7,959 nucleotides of DNA from Lentisphaerota bacterium (lineage in GTDB: Bacteria; Verrucomicrobiota; Lentisphaeria; Oligosphaerales; JAFGRS01): assembly GCA_012514865.1 (NCBI GenBank), contig JAAYZO010000544.1, positions 1-7,959 of the forward strand, written 5' to 3'. Shown here piece by piece: positions 1 to 6,423 of this stretch. Every line of letters begins with the position of its first letter. Positions within the stretch are counted from its first letter, which is position 1. The position numbers and the translations under genes were made by a program. The notes below the pieces were generated by a model. That model worked only from the letters and a program-made list of their open reading frames with translations, was not told the DNA's origin and did not search any database.

Positions 1-88
1 CCCTCCAGGGTGCATGGCGTGCAATCCGCGTTTCCGGGGGTCGGGCTGCGCGCGACCCCCGGCTACGATCTGGCACCCCTCCAGGGTG
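1..88 (-). repeat. Intergenic hairpin repeat, copy 1 (inverted, cut by window edge)
   Basis: Read on the minus strand, the unit starts with CACCCTGGAGGGGTGCC (88 down to 72), runs through GATCGTAGCCGGGGGTCG and ends in a second CACCCTGGAGGG box (12 down to 1) that is cut by the window edge. It contains two inverted repeats. The first is a 5-bp stem CACCC/GGGTG with a 5-nt loop (74-88). The second is a perfect 10-bp stem CCGGGGGTCG/CGACCCCCGG (34-43 with 53-62) around a 9-nt loop. The same unit occurs at 6629 and 7732 in the opposite orientation. All copies lie outside genes. The two CACCCTGGAGGG boxes are 76 bp apart, so the element could continue as an array to the left of the window. It resembles REP or MITE-like extragenic palindromes; no transposase is visible. 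Confidence 0.85.
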
Positions 89-143
89 ACCGAGTGAGCG
101 CCGCCGCGATCTTCAAACAGCCCTGCCTCCCGGCCCGTCTGAG

Positions 144-171
144 TTGAAAAGCTCTGCTGGCTGGCTAAAGT
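144..171 (+). promoter_or_regulatory. Candidate sigma-70-type promoter for the dehydratase-serS-ykgJ cluster
   Basis: TTGAAA at 144-149 (5 of 6 to the -35 consensus) and TAAAGT at 166-171 (4 of 6 to the -10 consensus) are separated by 16 bp. The pair sits in a less GC-rich stretch between the repeat and the first gene, which is the expected place. It would give a leader of about 80 nt before the ATG at 259. This rests on consensus matching only. Confidence 0.3.
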
Positions 172-245
172 CCTGCCTTCCACATCGCAACCGCCGCAGG
201 GGGTTGTCCTGGTGCGGGCGTCGTGCCCGCGGCAGTCGCCCCGGC

Positions 246-251
246 AGAGGA
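246..251 (+). promoter_or_regulatory. Ribosome binding site deciding the start of the double hotdog gene
   Basis: AGAGGA lies 7 nt before the ATG at 259. The longest open frame would start at GTG 223, which has no comparable purine-rich site, so the ATG at 259 is preferred. Confidence 0.6.
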
Positions 252-258
252 TGGAACT

Positions 259-1188
259 ATGGCAACCTACTACGGCTACGATGCCCTGCGGACGGTCATT
301 CGTGACCGTGCGCCCCTGCTCATGATCGATCGTCTCGAGGTCGCCGACGACGGCCGCAGCGCCCGTGGCGTCAAGGCGGTCAGCATGGCCGAGGACTTCT
401 TCCAGGGGCACTTCCCGGGCAATCCGATCATGCCGGGCGTGCTGCAGATTGCGGCGATGGCCCAGCTTGGCGAGGCCGCCCTGCGCGCCGCCGACGCGCT
501 CGACGACGAGGCGCTGCTGGTGCTGTCCGGCCTGAAGCGCGTCAAGTTCCGCCGGCCGGTGGTGCCCGGCGATCGGCTCGACATCGAGGCCAGCCTGGCG
601 AGCGTCGGCGAGGGCGAGTGGACCTTCGAAGCCAAGGTCCAGGTCGGCGGCGAGGCGGCCAGTTCGGCCACCCTCACCCTCAAACGCCTCGACCGCGCCG
701 TGGCCCTGACGCCGCCGGCGGCTCTGGCCGTGACTCTGCCCGAGGGCCTGGCCGCCACCGTCGCCGACAGCACGGCCATCCTCGGCATGATCCCGCACCG
801 CTATCCGTTCCTGCTGGTCGACCGTCTGCTGTGCATCGACGCGGCGCGCGTGGTCGGCCTGAAGAACATCACCGGCAACGAGGCCATCCTGCGCGGCCTG
901 GCCGAGCCGCTCTTCCCAGGCTTCCTGCAGATCGAGGCGGCGGCGCAGACCGCCTGCGCCCGGGCGCTGCAACTGCCGGAGAACCAGGGCAAGCTGGGGT
1001 ACTTCATGAGTGTCGATGAGGCCAGCTTCCATGCCCCGGTCCAGCCCGGCGATCAGCTCCTCATGGATGTCACCATGGAGATGCGCGGCCGCTTCGGACT
1101 GGCCAAGGCCGTCCTCTCGGTCGGCACCCGCGTCGTTACCGAGGCGGCCATGAAATTTGCCATTGTCGACCGCCCGGGCGCGGCCTGA
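259..1188 (+). CDS. Tandem double-hotdog 3-hydroxyacyl-ACP dehydratase (FabZ/FabA-like pseudodimer)
   Basis: A 309-aa protein made of two FabZ-like hotdog domains, about residues 5-150 and 165-309, where ordinary FabZ is one domain of about 150 aa. Expected role: dehydration of 3-hydroxyacyl-ACP to trans-2-enoyl-ACP in cytoplasmic fatty acid or related lipid synthesis. Domain 1 has the loop FQGHFPGNPIMPGVLQIAAMAQ; His51 is at the catalytic position, but the acid expected 14 residues later is Ala65 (GCG, 451-453). Domain 2 opens with IPHRYPFLLVDRLL and has FPGFLQIEAAAQ with Glu226 (GAG, 934-936); its GHFP loop is shortened by two residues and reads RGLAEPLFPG, with no His. Both domains keep the FabZ-type strand (RFRRPVVPGD; FHAPVQPGDQ). 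FabZ sites form from His of one subunit and Glu of the other, so one composite site is expected. ATG 259 is chosen over GTG 223 because of AGAGGA at 246. It lies 21 bp before serS, likely in one operon. The family is confident; the substrate is unknown. Confidence 0.88.
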   Translation: MATYYGYDALRTVIRDRAPLLMIDRLEVADDGRSARGVKAVSMAEDFFQGHFPGNPIMPGVLQIAAMAQLGEAALRAADALDDEALLVLSGLKRVKFRRPVVPGDRLDIEASLASVGEGEWTFEAKVQVGGEAASSATLTLKRLDRAVALTPPAALAVTLPEGLAATVADSTAILGMIPHRYPFLLVDRLLCIDAARVVGLKNITGNEAILRGLAEPLFPGFLQIEAAAQTACARALQLPENQGKLGYFMSVDEASFHAPVQPGDQLLMDVTMEMRGRFGLAKAVLSVGTRVVTEAAMKFAIVDRPGAA

Positions 1189-1209
1189 GCGTCGACAGGG
1201 AGTGCTGTT

Positions 1210-2460
1210 ATGATCGACATCAAGATCCTGCGCGAGAACCCGGAGCTGGTCCGGGCCAACGGTGCCCGCCGTGGCTGCACGGTGGACATCACCGCGCTCT
1301 ACGAGAAAGACCAGGAGTGCCTGCGGCTGATCCGCGAGGTCGAGGACCTTCGCGCCGAGCGCAACCGCCTCAGCAGCCAGTGCCGCGACAACCCGTCGGC
1401 GCGCGACCGCGTCCGCGACCTCAAGCAGGTCCTTGCGGAGAAGGAACAGCGCCAGGAGCAGCTCCGTCAGGCCGTCGACGAGCAACTCGCCTGGCTGCCG
1501 AATTTCCTCGCCGAGGATGTCCCCGATGGCGGCAGCGACGCCGACAACCAGGCGGTGCGCTTCGTCGGCGAGAAGCCGGCCTTCGACTTCGAGCCCCTCG
1601 ACCATCAGGCCCTCGGCGAACGCCTCGGCATCATCGACACCGCCCGCGGTGCCAAGGTCGCTCAGGCCGGCTTCTACTACTGGGTCGGCCAGGGCGCCCT
1701 GCTCGCGCAGGCCATGTTCTTCTGGGCGCAGCGGGAACTCCAGAGCCGCGGCTTCAGCGTCTTCATGTCGCCCTGCGTGGCCAAGGCGCGCACCCTCTTC
1801 GGCACCGGCTATCTGCCGTTCTTCGCCGATCAGACCTACCAGTTGAGCAACGAGGACCTGGCCCTGATCGGCACCAGCGAGCAGACCCTGGTCGGCTACC
1901 ACGCCGACGAGACCCTCGACGCCGCCAGCCTGCCGCGCTGCTACACCGCCTTCACGCCCTGCTTCCGCACCGAGGCCGGCAGCTACGGCAAGCAGGCCCG
2001 CGGCATCTTCCGCGTGCACCAGTTCCACAAGGTCGAACAGATCGTCTTCTGCCTCCCCGAGGAGTCGCCGCGCTGCCACGAGCGCTGCCAGGAGAACGAG
2101 GAGTACCTCCTGCAGCAGCTCGGCATTCCCTACCGCGTCGTCAAGGTCTGCGTCGGTGACATGGGCGCGCCCGGCTACAAGAAGTACGACATCGAGGCGT
2201 GGTTCGCCGGCTATGGCGGCTACCGCGAGGTGACCTCCAACACCAACCTCACCGACTTCCAGTCGCGGCGCCTCGGCATCCGTTTCAAGGACGCCGACGG
2301 CCGCAAGGGCTTCGTGCACACGATCTCGGCGACGGGTGTCACCGATCGCGTTGTCTGCGCCATCCTCGAGACGCACCAGCAGGCCGACGGCTCGGTGGTG
2401 GTCCCGGCGCCGCTGCGGGCCTATACCGGCTTCGACCGTATCGTGCCGCCGGGCGCCTGA
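1210..2460 (+). CDS. serS: Serine--tRNA ligase (seryl-tRNA synthetase, class II)
   Basis: Charges tRNA-Ser with serine in the cytoplasm. The 416-aa length is normal for bacterial SerRS. Residues 1-100 form the N-terminal tRNA-binding domain, with a heptad-rich, charged antiparallel coiled coil at about 30-95, so this is not a truncated amino acid:carrier-protein ligase. The catalytic core follows. The serine-binding TSE motif is at 222-224 (LIGTSEQTLVGYHADE), motif 2 is at 252-276 (CFRTEAGSYGKQARG, then IFRVHQFHKVE), and motif 3 is at about 367-391 with Arg380. The C-terminal part departs from the common bacterial form: EVTSNTNLTDFQSRR stands where EISSCSNCTDFQARR is usual, and ATGVTDR replaces GSGLAVGR, one residue shorter. 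I read this as a divergent SerRS clade rather than a dead enzyme, since all three class II motifs are recognisable. AGGGAG at 1197-1202 precedes the ATG by 7 nt. It sits 21 bp after the dehydratase and 22 bp before the next gene. Confidence 0.95.
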   Translation: MIDIKILRENPELVRANGARRGCTVDITALYEKDQECLRLIREVEDLRAERNRLSSQCRDNPSARDRVRDLKQVLAEKEQRQEQLRQAVDEQLAWLPNFLAEDVPDGGSDADNQAVRFVGEKPAFDFEPLDHQALGERLGIIDTARGAKVAQAGFYYWVGQGALLAQAMFFWAQRELQSRGFSVFMSPCVAKARTLFGTGYLPFFADQTYQLSNEDLALIGTSEQTLVGYHADETLDAASLPRCYTAFTPCFRTEAGSYGKQARGIFRVHQFHKVEQIVFCLPEESPRCHERCQENEEYLLQQLGIPYRVVKVCVGDMGAPGYKKYDIEAWFAGYGGYREVTSNTNLTDFQSRRLGIRFKDADGRKGFVHTISATGVTDRVVCAILETHQQADGSVVVPAPLRAYTGFDRIVPPGA

Positions 2461-2482
2461 GGCCGTCGACGGGTGGTCCGCC

Positions 2483-3742
2483 ATGGCCATGCCCAAGGTC
2501 CATATCGCGCGTCATCAGCGCTATAGCTGCATCCTCTGCGGGCGCTGCTGCCGGCGCTTTCAGGTGCGCCTGACCCCCGCCGAGGCCGAACGGCTGCAGC
2601 GCCTGGACTGGGGCGATGAGGCGGATGTCCCCGCGGAGTTCCACCACCGCATCGGCGAGCATCTGTACTTCCGGCGGCGTGAGGACGGCGGCTGCGTCTT
2701 CCTCGACGCCGGCGGCCGCGCCTGCCGCATGCACGCGCGCTTCGGCCTCGGGGTGAAGGCCCTGACCTGCCGTGGCTACCCGCACAACATCGCCACCACC
2801 TGGCCAGGCGAGGTCTCGGTGGTGGCCCGCCTGGACTGCCCGGCCGTGCAGCGCGGCCAGGGCGAGCCGCTCACGGCCAACCGCCGCCAGATCGAGGCCC
2901 TCGTCGCCGAACTCGGCACCGGCGAGGGCTTCACCAGTCGGCAGCTCCAGGGCCTGAACCGGCCGGCGGTGACCGCGATGACCGCGGCCCTCGTCAGCCT
3001 CGTCGAACCCGCCCAGGATGACGGCCTCAGCCCGGGTCGACGCGCCTACGCGCTCTTCCTGGCCGGCGAGCGCTTCCGCGCCCTCGGCGCGAGCTTCCTC
3101 AACGACCGCGACACCCTCGCCGAGGTGATGCCATCCCTGCTCCGCAGTGTCTGCGACGAGGCCCGCGACGCGACCCCCGGGTACCTCGGGCCCTTCGCGC
3201 GGCTGCTCTTCCGCGAGTGGCTCGCGGCCTACTGCCGCCGTGACGAGGAACTGGTCGCGTCCGGCGTCGGGGTCCGCCTGCGGCGCACCGCCGCCCTGGC
3301 CGGCTACGCGTTCGGCCTGGGGACGCTCCACAGCATCGGCGCCGAGCACCCGGCGGTGTCGCTGCGACGGGTCGGGCTCTTCGCCGGGCGTCGCGGCCGC
3401 GAGGCCTCCTCACACGAGGCCTGGGCCGCCTACCGCCAGCTCATCGTGGCGCGCCTGGAGGGCCCGCAGTTCTTCGGGGTGACCTACTACGACCAGCCCT
3501 TCTTCGTCGGCCTGCGGGCGCTGCTGCAGTCCTACGCCCTGGTGCTGGCGGCAGCGCGCTGCCATGCCGTCTGGCGCGGTGCGGCGGTGATTGTGGCCGA
3601 CGATGTGCACTATGCCGTGGGCGCCATCGACCACTGCCTGGGCCGGTCGCCGCTCCTGCAGTGGCCCTCGTGGCGCCGCCTGGAAGAGCACTTCGCCCTG
3701 CCGCGCTACGGCCGCCTGCTCCAGAGCCTGGGCTGGGAGTAG
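2483..3742 (+). CDS. YkgJ-family cysteine-cluster protein with a long uncharacterised C-terminal region
   Basis: A 419-aa protein. The N-terminal 120 residues carry the YkgJ/CxxCxxCC signature (PF03692-like): SCILCGRCCRRF with Cys16, 19, 22 and 23, then GGCVFLD (Cys71), GRACRMH (Cys81), LTCRGYP (Cys96) and LDCPAV (Cys119). These eight cysteines are expected to bind zinc or an iron-sulfur cluster; the family's activity is mostly unknown. FliB flagellin lysine methylase shares a related Cys motif, but nothing here identifies this gene as FliB and no flagellar gene is nearby. Residues 125-419 are mostly helical-looking, without signal peptide, clear membrane span or a motif I recognise. The open frame extends upstream into serS, but ATG 2483 lies 22 bp after the serS stop and just ahead of the conserved domain; ATG 2489 is a near alternative. 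The ribosome site is weak (GGTGG at 2472-2476). Co-transcription with serS is likely. The domain call is strong; the function is unknown. Confidence 0.85.
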   Translation: MAMPKVHIARHQRYSCILCGRCCRRFQVRLTPAEAERLQRLDWGDEADVPAEFHHRIGEHLYFRRREDGGCVFLDAGGRACRMHARFGLGVKALTCRGYPHNIATTWPGEVSVVARLDCPAVQRGQGEPLTANRRQIEALVAELGTGEGFTSRQLQGLNRPAVTAMTAALVSLVEPAQDDGLSPGRRAYALFLAGERFRALGASFLNDRDTLAEVMPSLLRSVCDEARDATPGYLGPFARLLFREWLAAYCRRDEELVASGVGVRLRRTAALAGYAFGLGTLHSIGAEHPAVSLRRVGLFAGRRGREASSHEAWAAYRQLIVARLEGPQFFGVTYYDQPFFVGLRALLQSYALVLAAARCHAVWRGAAVIVADDVHYAVGAIDHCLGRSPLLQWPSWRRLEEHFALPRYGRLLQSLGWE

Positions 3743-3805
3743 CCGGCGCCACCTACGGCTGGATCGCCGGCGGCGCCGCGGATCTCCTGTCCAGCGGATC
3801 TGCCG

Positions 3806-4258
3806 TCACGGGCCGGTGGCGGACCGCGGCGGCAGGCCCGCCGGCGTATCGCACGAGAAGACGGTGAGGTCGTCGCGCCGTTCCCAGCCCTCGTGCTGCC
3901 AGAAGGCCAGGCCGCCGCGGTTGCTGTTGAACACGAAGAGGTGGCAGCGCCCGATGCCGGCCGCGGCCAGAGCCTCCAGGCAGGACCGCACCAGAGCCCG
4001 CCCCAGGCCCTGACCCCGGCAGGCCGCGTCGACGGCGACGTGGTAGAGCATGCCGCGTCGGCCGTCGTGGCCGCAGAGGGCCGTCCCGACCAGTCGGCCG
4101 TCGAGCATGGCCACCCGACTGAGGCCGGGGTTGTGCTCGAGGAAGGCGTTCAGCCCCTCCGCCGAATCGCTGCGGCTGAGGCCCATGCCCTCGGTGTTCC
4201 GCCAGAGTTCCTGCGCGGCCGCGATGTCGCTCGCCAGCATGACGCGTATCTCTGCCAC
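3806..4258 (-). CDS. GNAT-family N-acetyltransferase
   Basis: A 150-aa single-domain Gcn5-related acetyltransferase, which would transfer acetyl from acetyl-CoA to an amine; the substrate cannot be read from sequence. The opening AEIRVMLASDIAAAQELW is a typical GNAT first strand and helix. Residues 55-76 (RLVGTALCGHDGRRG, then LYHVAV) form the central strands. CRGQGLGRALV at 80-90 is the acetyl-CoA pyrophosphate-binding motif A (R/Q-x-x-G-x-G/A). FNSNRGGLAFWQHEGW at 110-125 is motif B. The overall shape resembles small YpeA-like members. The start is GTG at 4258, supported by GGGAGGA five bases upstream on the minus strand; ATG 4240 would remove the first strand. It converges with the cysteine-cluster gene across 63 bp and lies 124 bp downstream of the dehydrogenase pair, so it could be a distal member of that transcript or have its own promoter. 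Confidence 0.88.
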   Translation of the reverse strand: MAEIRVMLASDIAAAQELWRNTEGMGLSRSDSAEGLNAFLEHNPGLSRVAMLDGRLVGTALCGHDGRRGMLYHVAVDAACRGQGLGRALVRSCLEALAAAGIGRCHLFVFNSNRGGLAFWQHEGWERRDDLTVFSCDTPAGLPPRSATGP

Positions 4259-4263
4259 AGGCG

Positions 4264-4270
4264 TCCTCCC
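4264..4270 (-). promoter_or_regulatory. Strong ribosome binding site supporting a GTG start for the acetyltransferase
   Basis: On the minus strand GGGAGGA lies 5 nt before GTG at 4258-4256. This decides the start against the in-frame ATG six codons downstream. Confidence 0.65.
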
Positions 4271-4335
4271 GATGCTCCAACGCGATGCCCACCCGCCCAG
4301 CCGGCAGCCACCGCCGGCGGCGGCCCTGCGACGCC

Positions 4336-4368
4336 ATGCCGGCGCGATGCCGGCGTGATGCCGTGGCG
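4336..4368. repeat. Short tandem repeat, three 11-bp units
   Basis: ATGCCGGCGCG (4336-4346), ATGCCGGCGTG (4347-4357) and ATGCCGTGGCG (4358-4368) follow head to tail with few differences. They sit in the 124-bp gap between the second dehydrogenase and the acetyltransferase. No function is evident. Confidence 0.6.
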
Positions 4369-4382
4369 GCGTGCCGCGGCCC

Positions 4383-5384
4383 TCAGTCCCAGTGGATGAC
4401 GATGCCGATGCTGTGCGGCGTGCCGGTGTGCAGCATGCCGTAGCCCTCGAGCAGCCGCGCCGCCGGCAGGCGATGCGTGATCAGCGCCGACATGGCCAGC
4501 TCACCGCTGATCAGCAGCGGGGCGGTCTGCGCCCAGTCCTCCTCGCGGATGCCGCAGGTGGTCTTGACGGTCAGCTCGCGCACCTTGATCTGGTCCAGGT
4601 CCAGGGCGCAGGTCTGACGGTCGAAGTACTGGGCCTGCAGGAGCAGGGTGCCCTGCGCCCGGACCAGCGGTACCAGGCGGTCGGTGGTCGCGGCGTGGCC
4701 GACGGTGTCCTGGAGGACGTCGAAGCCATTCGGGGCAAAGGCCTTGAGCTTCGCCTCGAGGTCGGGGTCGTCGAGATTCACCACCGGTATCGCGGGCATC
4801 CGGGCGCTGACGAAGGCGATGCGCTCCGGGTCCCTGTCGATGACCATCGGCAGGGCGCCGCGGCGGCGCGCCAGTTGGGCGGCGCAGTGTCCGACGATGC
4901 CGGCGCCGAGGTGCAGGGTCCGCTGGCCGGCCTGGATCTCGGCGCGGTTCACGCCGCGATTCGAGACGCCGCAGAGGATGGTGAAGGCGAGGCGCTCCAT
5001 CGCCTCACGCGACATCGCCGCCGCCGGGCCGTAGTTGCGGTAGCCGCCGGGGGCACTGACCGAGCGGCTGACATGCGCGCCCCACATCGACACGACGTCG
5101 CTCTCCTGCCAGCGGTTGCCGCTGCCGTAGACCAAGTCGCCGACGGCGTGGCCCTTGACCTCGGCGCCGCAGGATTCGACCACGCCCAGGCGGTGGTAGC
5201 CGGGCACGCAGGGGAAGCGCGTGCCGAGGTGCTTGCCGCGCAGGATCCAGCGCTCGGTGCCCGGCGAGATCGCCGTCACCAGAGTGCGCACCACGATGTC
5301 GCCCGGGCCCGGCTCGGCCAGGGTCAGCTCGCGGACCTCGTACGCGTCCGCCTTCGGGAAAACGACAGCCTGGATCGTCGCCAT
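4383..5384 (-). CDS. Medium-chain dehydrogenase/reductase lacking the usual catalytic zinc ligands
   Basis: A 333-aa NAD(P)-dependent oxidoreductase of the zinc-type alcohol dehydrogenase superfamily. The GroES-like N-terminal domain is at about 1-130. The Rossmann fold starts at TLHLGAGIVGHCAAQ, with glycines 160, 162 and 165. The second strand ends MVIDRDPER; Asp183 at the ribose position favours NAD. Where zinc-dependent relatives have Cys-x-GTD and GHE, this protein has ISPGTERW (39-46) and PGYHRLG (61-67). The catalytic Cys and the GHE His-Glu pair are therefore not in place, and a structural four-Cys zinc lobe is also absent. It probably works without zinc or with altered chemistry, as in the GTE-motif members of the superfamily (BchC-like by general pattern only). 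ATG 5384 is preceded by GGAGGG inside the end of the upstream dehydrogenase gene, whose stop is 4 bp away, so the two are translated from one message. The substrate is unknown. Confidence 0.85.
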   Translation of the reverse strand: MATIQAVVFPKADAYEVRELTLAEPGPGDIVVRTLVTAISPGTERWILRGKHLGTRFPCVPGYHRLGVVESCGAEVKGHAVGDLVYGSGNRWQESDVVSMWGAHVSRSVSAPGGYRNYGPAAAMSREAMERLAFTILCGVSNRGVNRAEIQAGQRTLHLGAGIVGHCAAQLARRRGALPMVIDRDPERIAFVSARMPAIPVVNLDDPDLEAKLKAFAPNGFDVLQDTVGHAATTDRLVPLVRAQGTLLLQAQYFDRQTCALDLDQIKVRELTVKTTCGIREEDWAQTAPLLISGELAMSALITHRLPAARLLEGYGMLHTGTPHSIGIVIHWD

Positions 5385-5388
5385 CGCG

Positions 5389-6423
5389 TCAGCCCTCCAT
5401 CTCGAAGACGAGCTTCATCGCCTGCTTGCTCTGCAGACGCGCAAAGCCCTCGGCGAGGCGTGCGAAGGGCATCGCCTCGGTGTAGTAGTCGCGCAGGCGC
5501 ACGAGGCCGAGCCGGACCGCGTCGATCATGTACTCGTGCGCCGCGTCCTCACCCGTGCGCCCGGTGGCCAGTTGGGCCGCCGGCACATGCTGGGCCAGGG
5601 TGTCGCCGCGCGGGTAGGTCGCGTAGCCGGCCGCCTTGCCGCTCTCGGCCAGGGCCGGCAGGCAGCGCACCACCAGCTCCGGGTCGCCCGAGGTATCGAT
5701 GATCAGATCCAGACCCGCACCCCCGCTCAGCTCGCGCAGCCGGGCGACGACGTCCTCGCGCGCCGCGTTGACCACGGCGTCCGCACCGACGACCTCGCGG
5801 GCGTAGGCCAGGGGCTCGTCACGCCGCGCCACCGCCAGCAGCGGCGTCGCCCCGAAGACCTTGGCAAAGCGCATCATGGCGATGCCCACCGAGCCCGCCC
5901 CCAGCACCGCGACGCGGCTGTTGAGCCGGACGCCCAGGCTGCTGGCGTAGCTGGCCGTCTCTTTTAACGTGATGATCATCGTCCAGTCGGCCGGGCTGAC
6001 CCCCAGATCGCGCGGCACCGGCAACTGGAAACGCGTGTAGTTGTTCGCCACCGCCGCCGGGTCGGCCGCCTTCAACGCCGCGACGTCGGTCACCAGGCCG
6101 TACTCGGCAAAGCCGCCCCACATGCTGGTGTAGCCGCCCAGGCTCTCGCCCGGATACGCCGCCGCCGGCCGCAGGACCCAGTCGCCGATGCGGTACGAGG
6201 TGACCTTCCCGCCGACCGCGATGACCTCGCCGATGCTCTCGTGCCCGAGCAGACCCGGGTAGGTCTGCTTCCAGGGCAGGCCGTCGTGGATGTGCTTGAG
6301 GTCGGTGCCGGTGCAGGTGGCACAGGCCAGGTGGCGACACAGGCACTGGTACGGTCCGGGCTCAGGTCGGGGCACCTCGGCGATCCAGACCTTGCCCTTG
6401 CCATCGGTGACAGCGGCTCGCAT
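5389..6423 (-). CDS. Zinc-dependent medium-chain alcohol/polyol dehydrogenase
   Basis: A 344-aa dehydrogenase of the alcohol/sorbitol/threonine dehydrogenase superfamily, expected to oxidise an alcohol or sugar alcohol with NAD(P). The catalytic zinc site is complete by motif: Cys37 in TCTGTDLKHIHDG, His61-Glu62 in LLGHESIGEV, and Glu155 in the KETASYAS segment as a possible further ligand, in the sorbitol dehydrogenase style. The structural four-cysteine lobe of classical ADH is missing; a Gly/Tyr-rich stretch (92-109) takes its place. The Rossmann motif is VAVLGAGSVG (171-180). The second strand ends LAVARRDEP with no acidic residue, which may favour NADP; this is an inference. ATG 6423 follows GAGGAG about 8 nt upstream. 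It is the first gene of a two-gene operon with a zinc-ligand-lacking paralogue starting 4 bp downstream, suggesting consecutive steps on one substrate. A TTGACA-type promoter candidate lies about 60-85 bp upstream. Confidence 0.9.
   Translation of the reverse strand: MRAAVTDGKGKVWIAEVPRPEPGPYQCLCRHLACATCTGTDLKHIHDGLPWKQTYPGLLGHESIGEVIAVGGKVTSYRIGDWVLRPAAAYPGESLGGYTSMWGGFAEYGLVTDVAALKAADPAAVANNYTRFQLPVPRDLGVSPADWTMIITLKETASYASSLGVRLNSRVAVLGAGSVGIAMMRFAKVFGATPLLAVARRDEPLAYAREVVGADAVVNAAREDVVARLRELSGGAGLDLIIDTSGDPELVVRCLPALAESGKAAGYATYPRGDTLAQHVPAAQLATGRTGEDAAHEYMIDAVRLGLVRLRDYYTEAMPFARLAEGFARLQSKQAMKLVFEMEG

Noticed and set aside
1..88. CRISPR array or integron attC interpretation of the repeat
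   Set aside because: Only one or two boxes per locus, the sequence between boxes is itself conserved and palindromic rather than a unique spacer, no cas or integrase gene is present, and no attC core-site motifs were seen.
2336..2482. Upstream 49-codon extension of the cysteine-cluster gene
   Set aside because: It lies almost wholly inside the serS 3' end in another frame, has low-complexity Arg/Ser-rich shadow composition, and the family domain starts after ATG 2483.
2339..3349. 336-codon minus-strand open frame opposite the cysteine-cluster gene
   Set aside because: Antisense shadow overlapping conserved Cys motifs on the other strand; no recognisable domain.
3743..3805. Bidirectional terminator between the convergent cysteine-cluster and acetyltransferase genes
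   Set aside because: GC-rich GGCGCC palindromes and a GCGGATCT direct repeat are present, but there is no single convincing stem-loop with a T-run.
4371..5702. Long 443-codon plus-strand open frame opposite the dehydrogenases
   Set aside because: Antisense shadow of two well-supported genes. Its Ala/Gly/Arg/Asp-rich composition is typical of the reverse frame in GC-rich DNA, and no motif is present.
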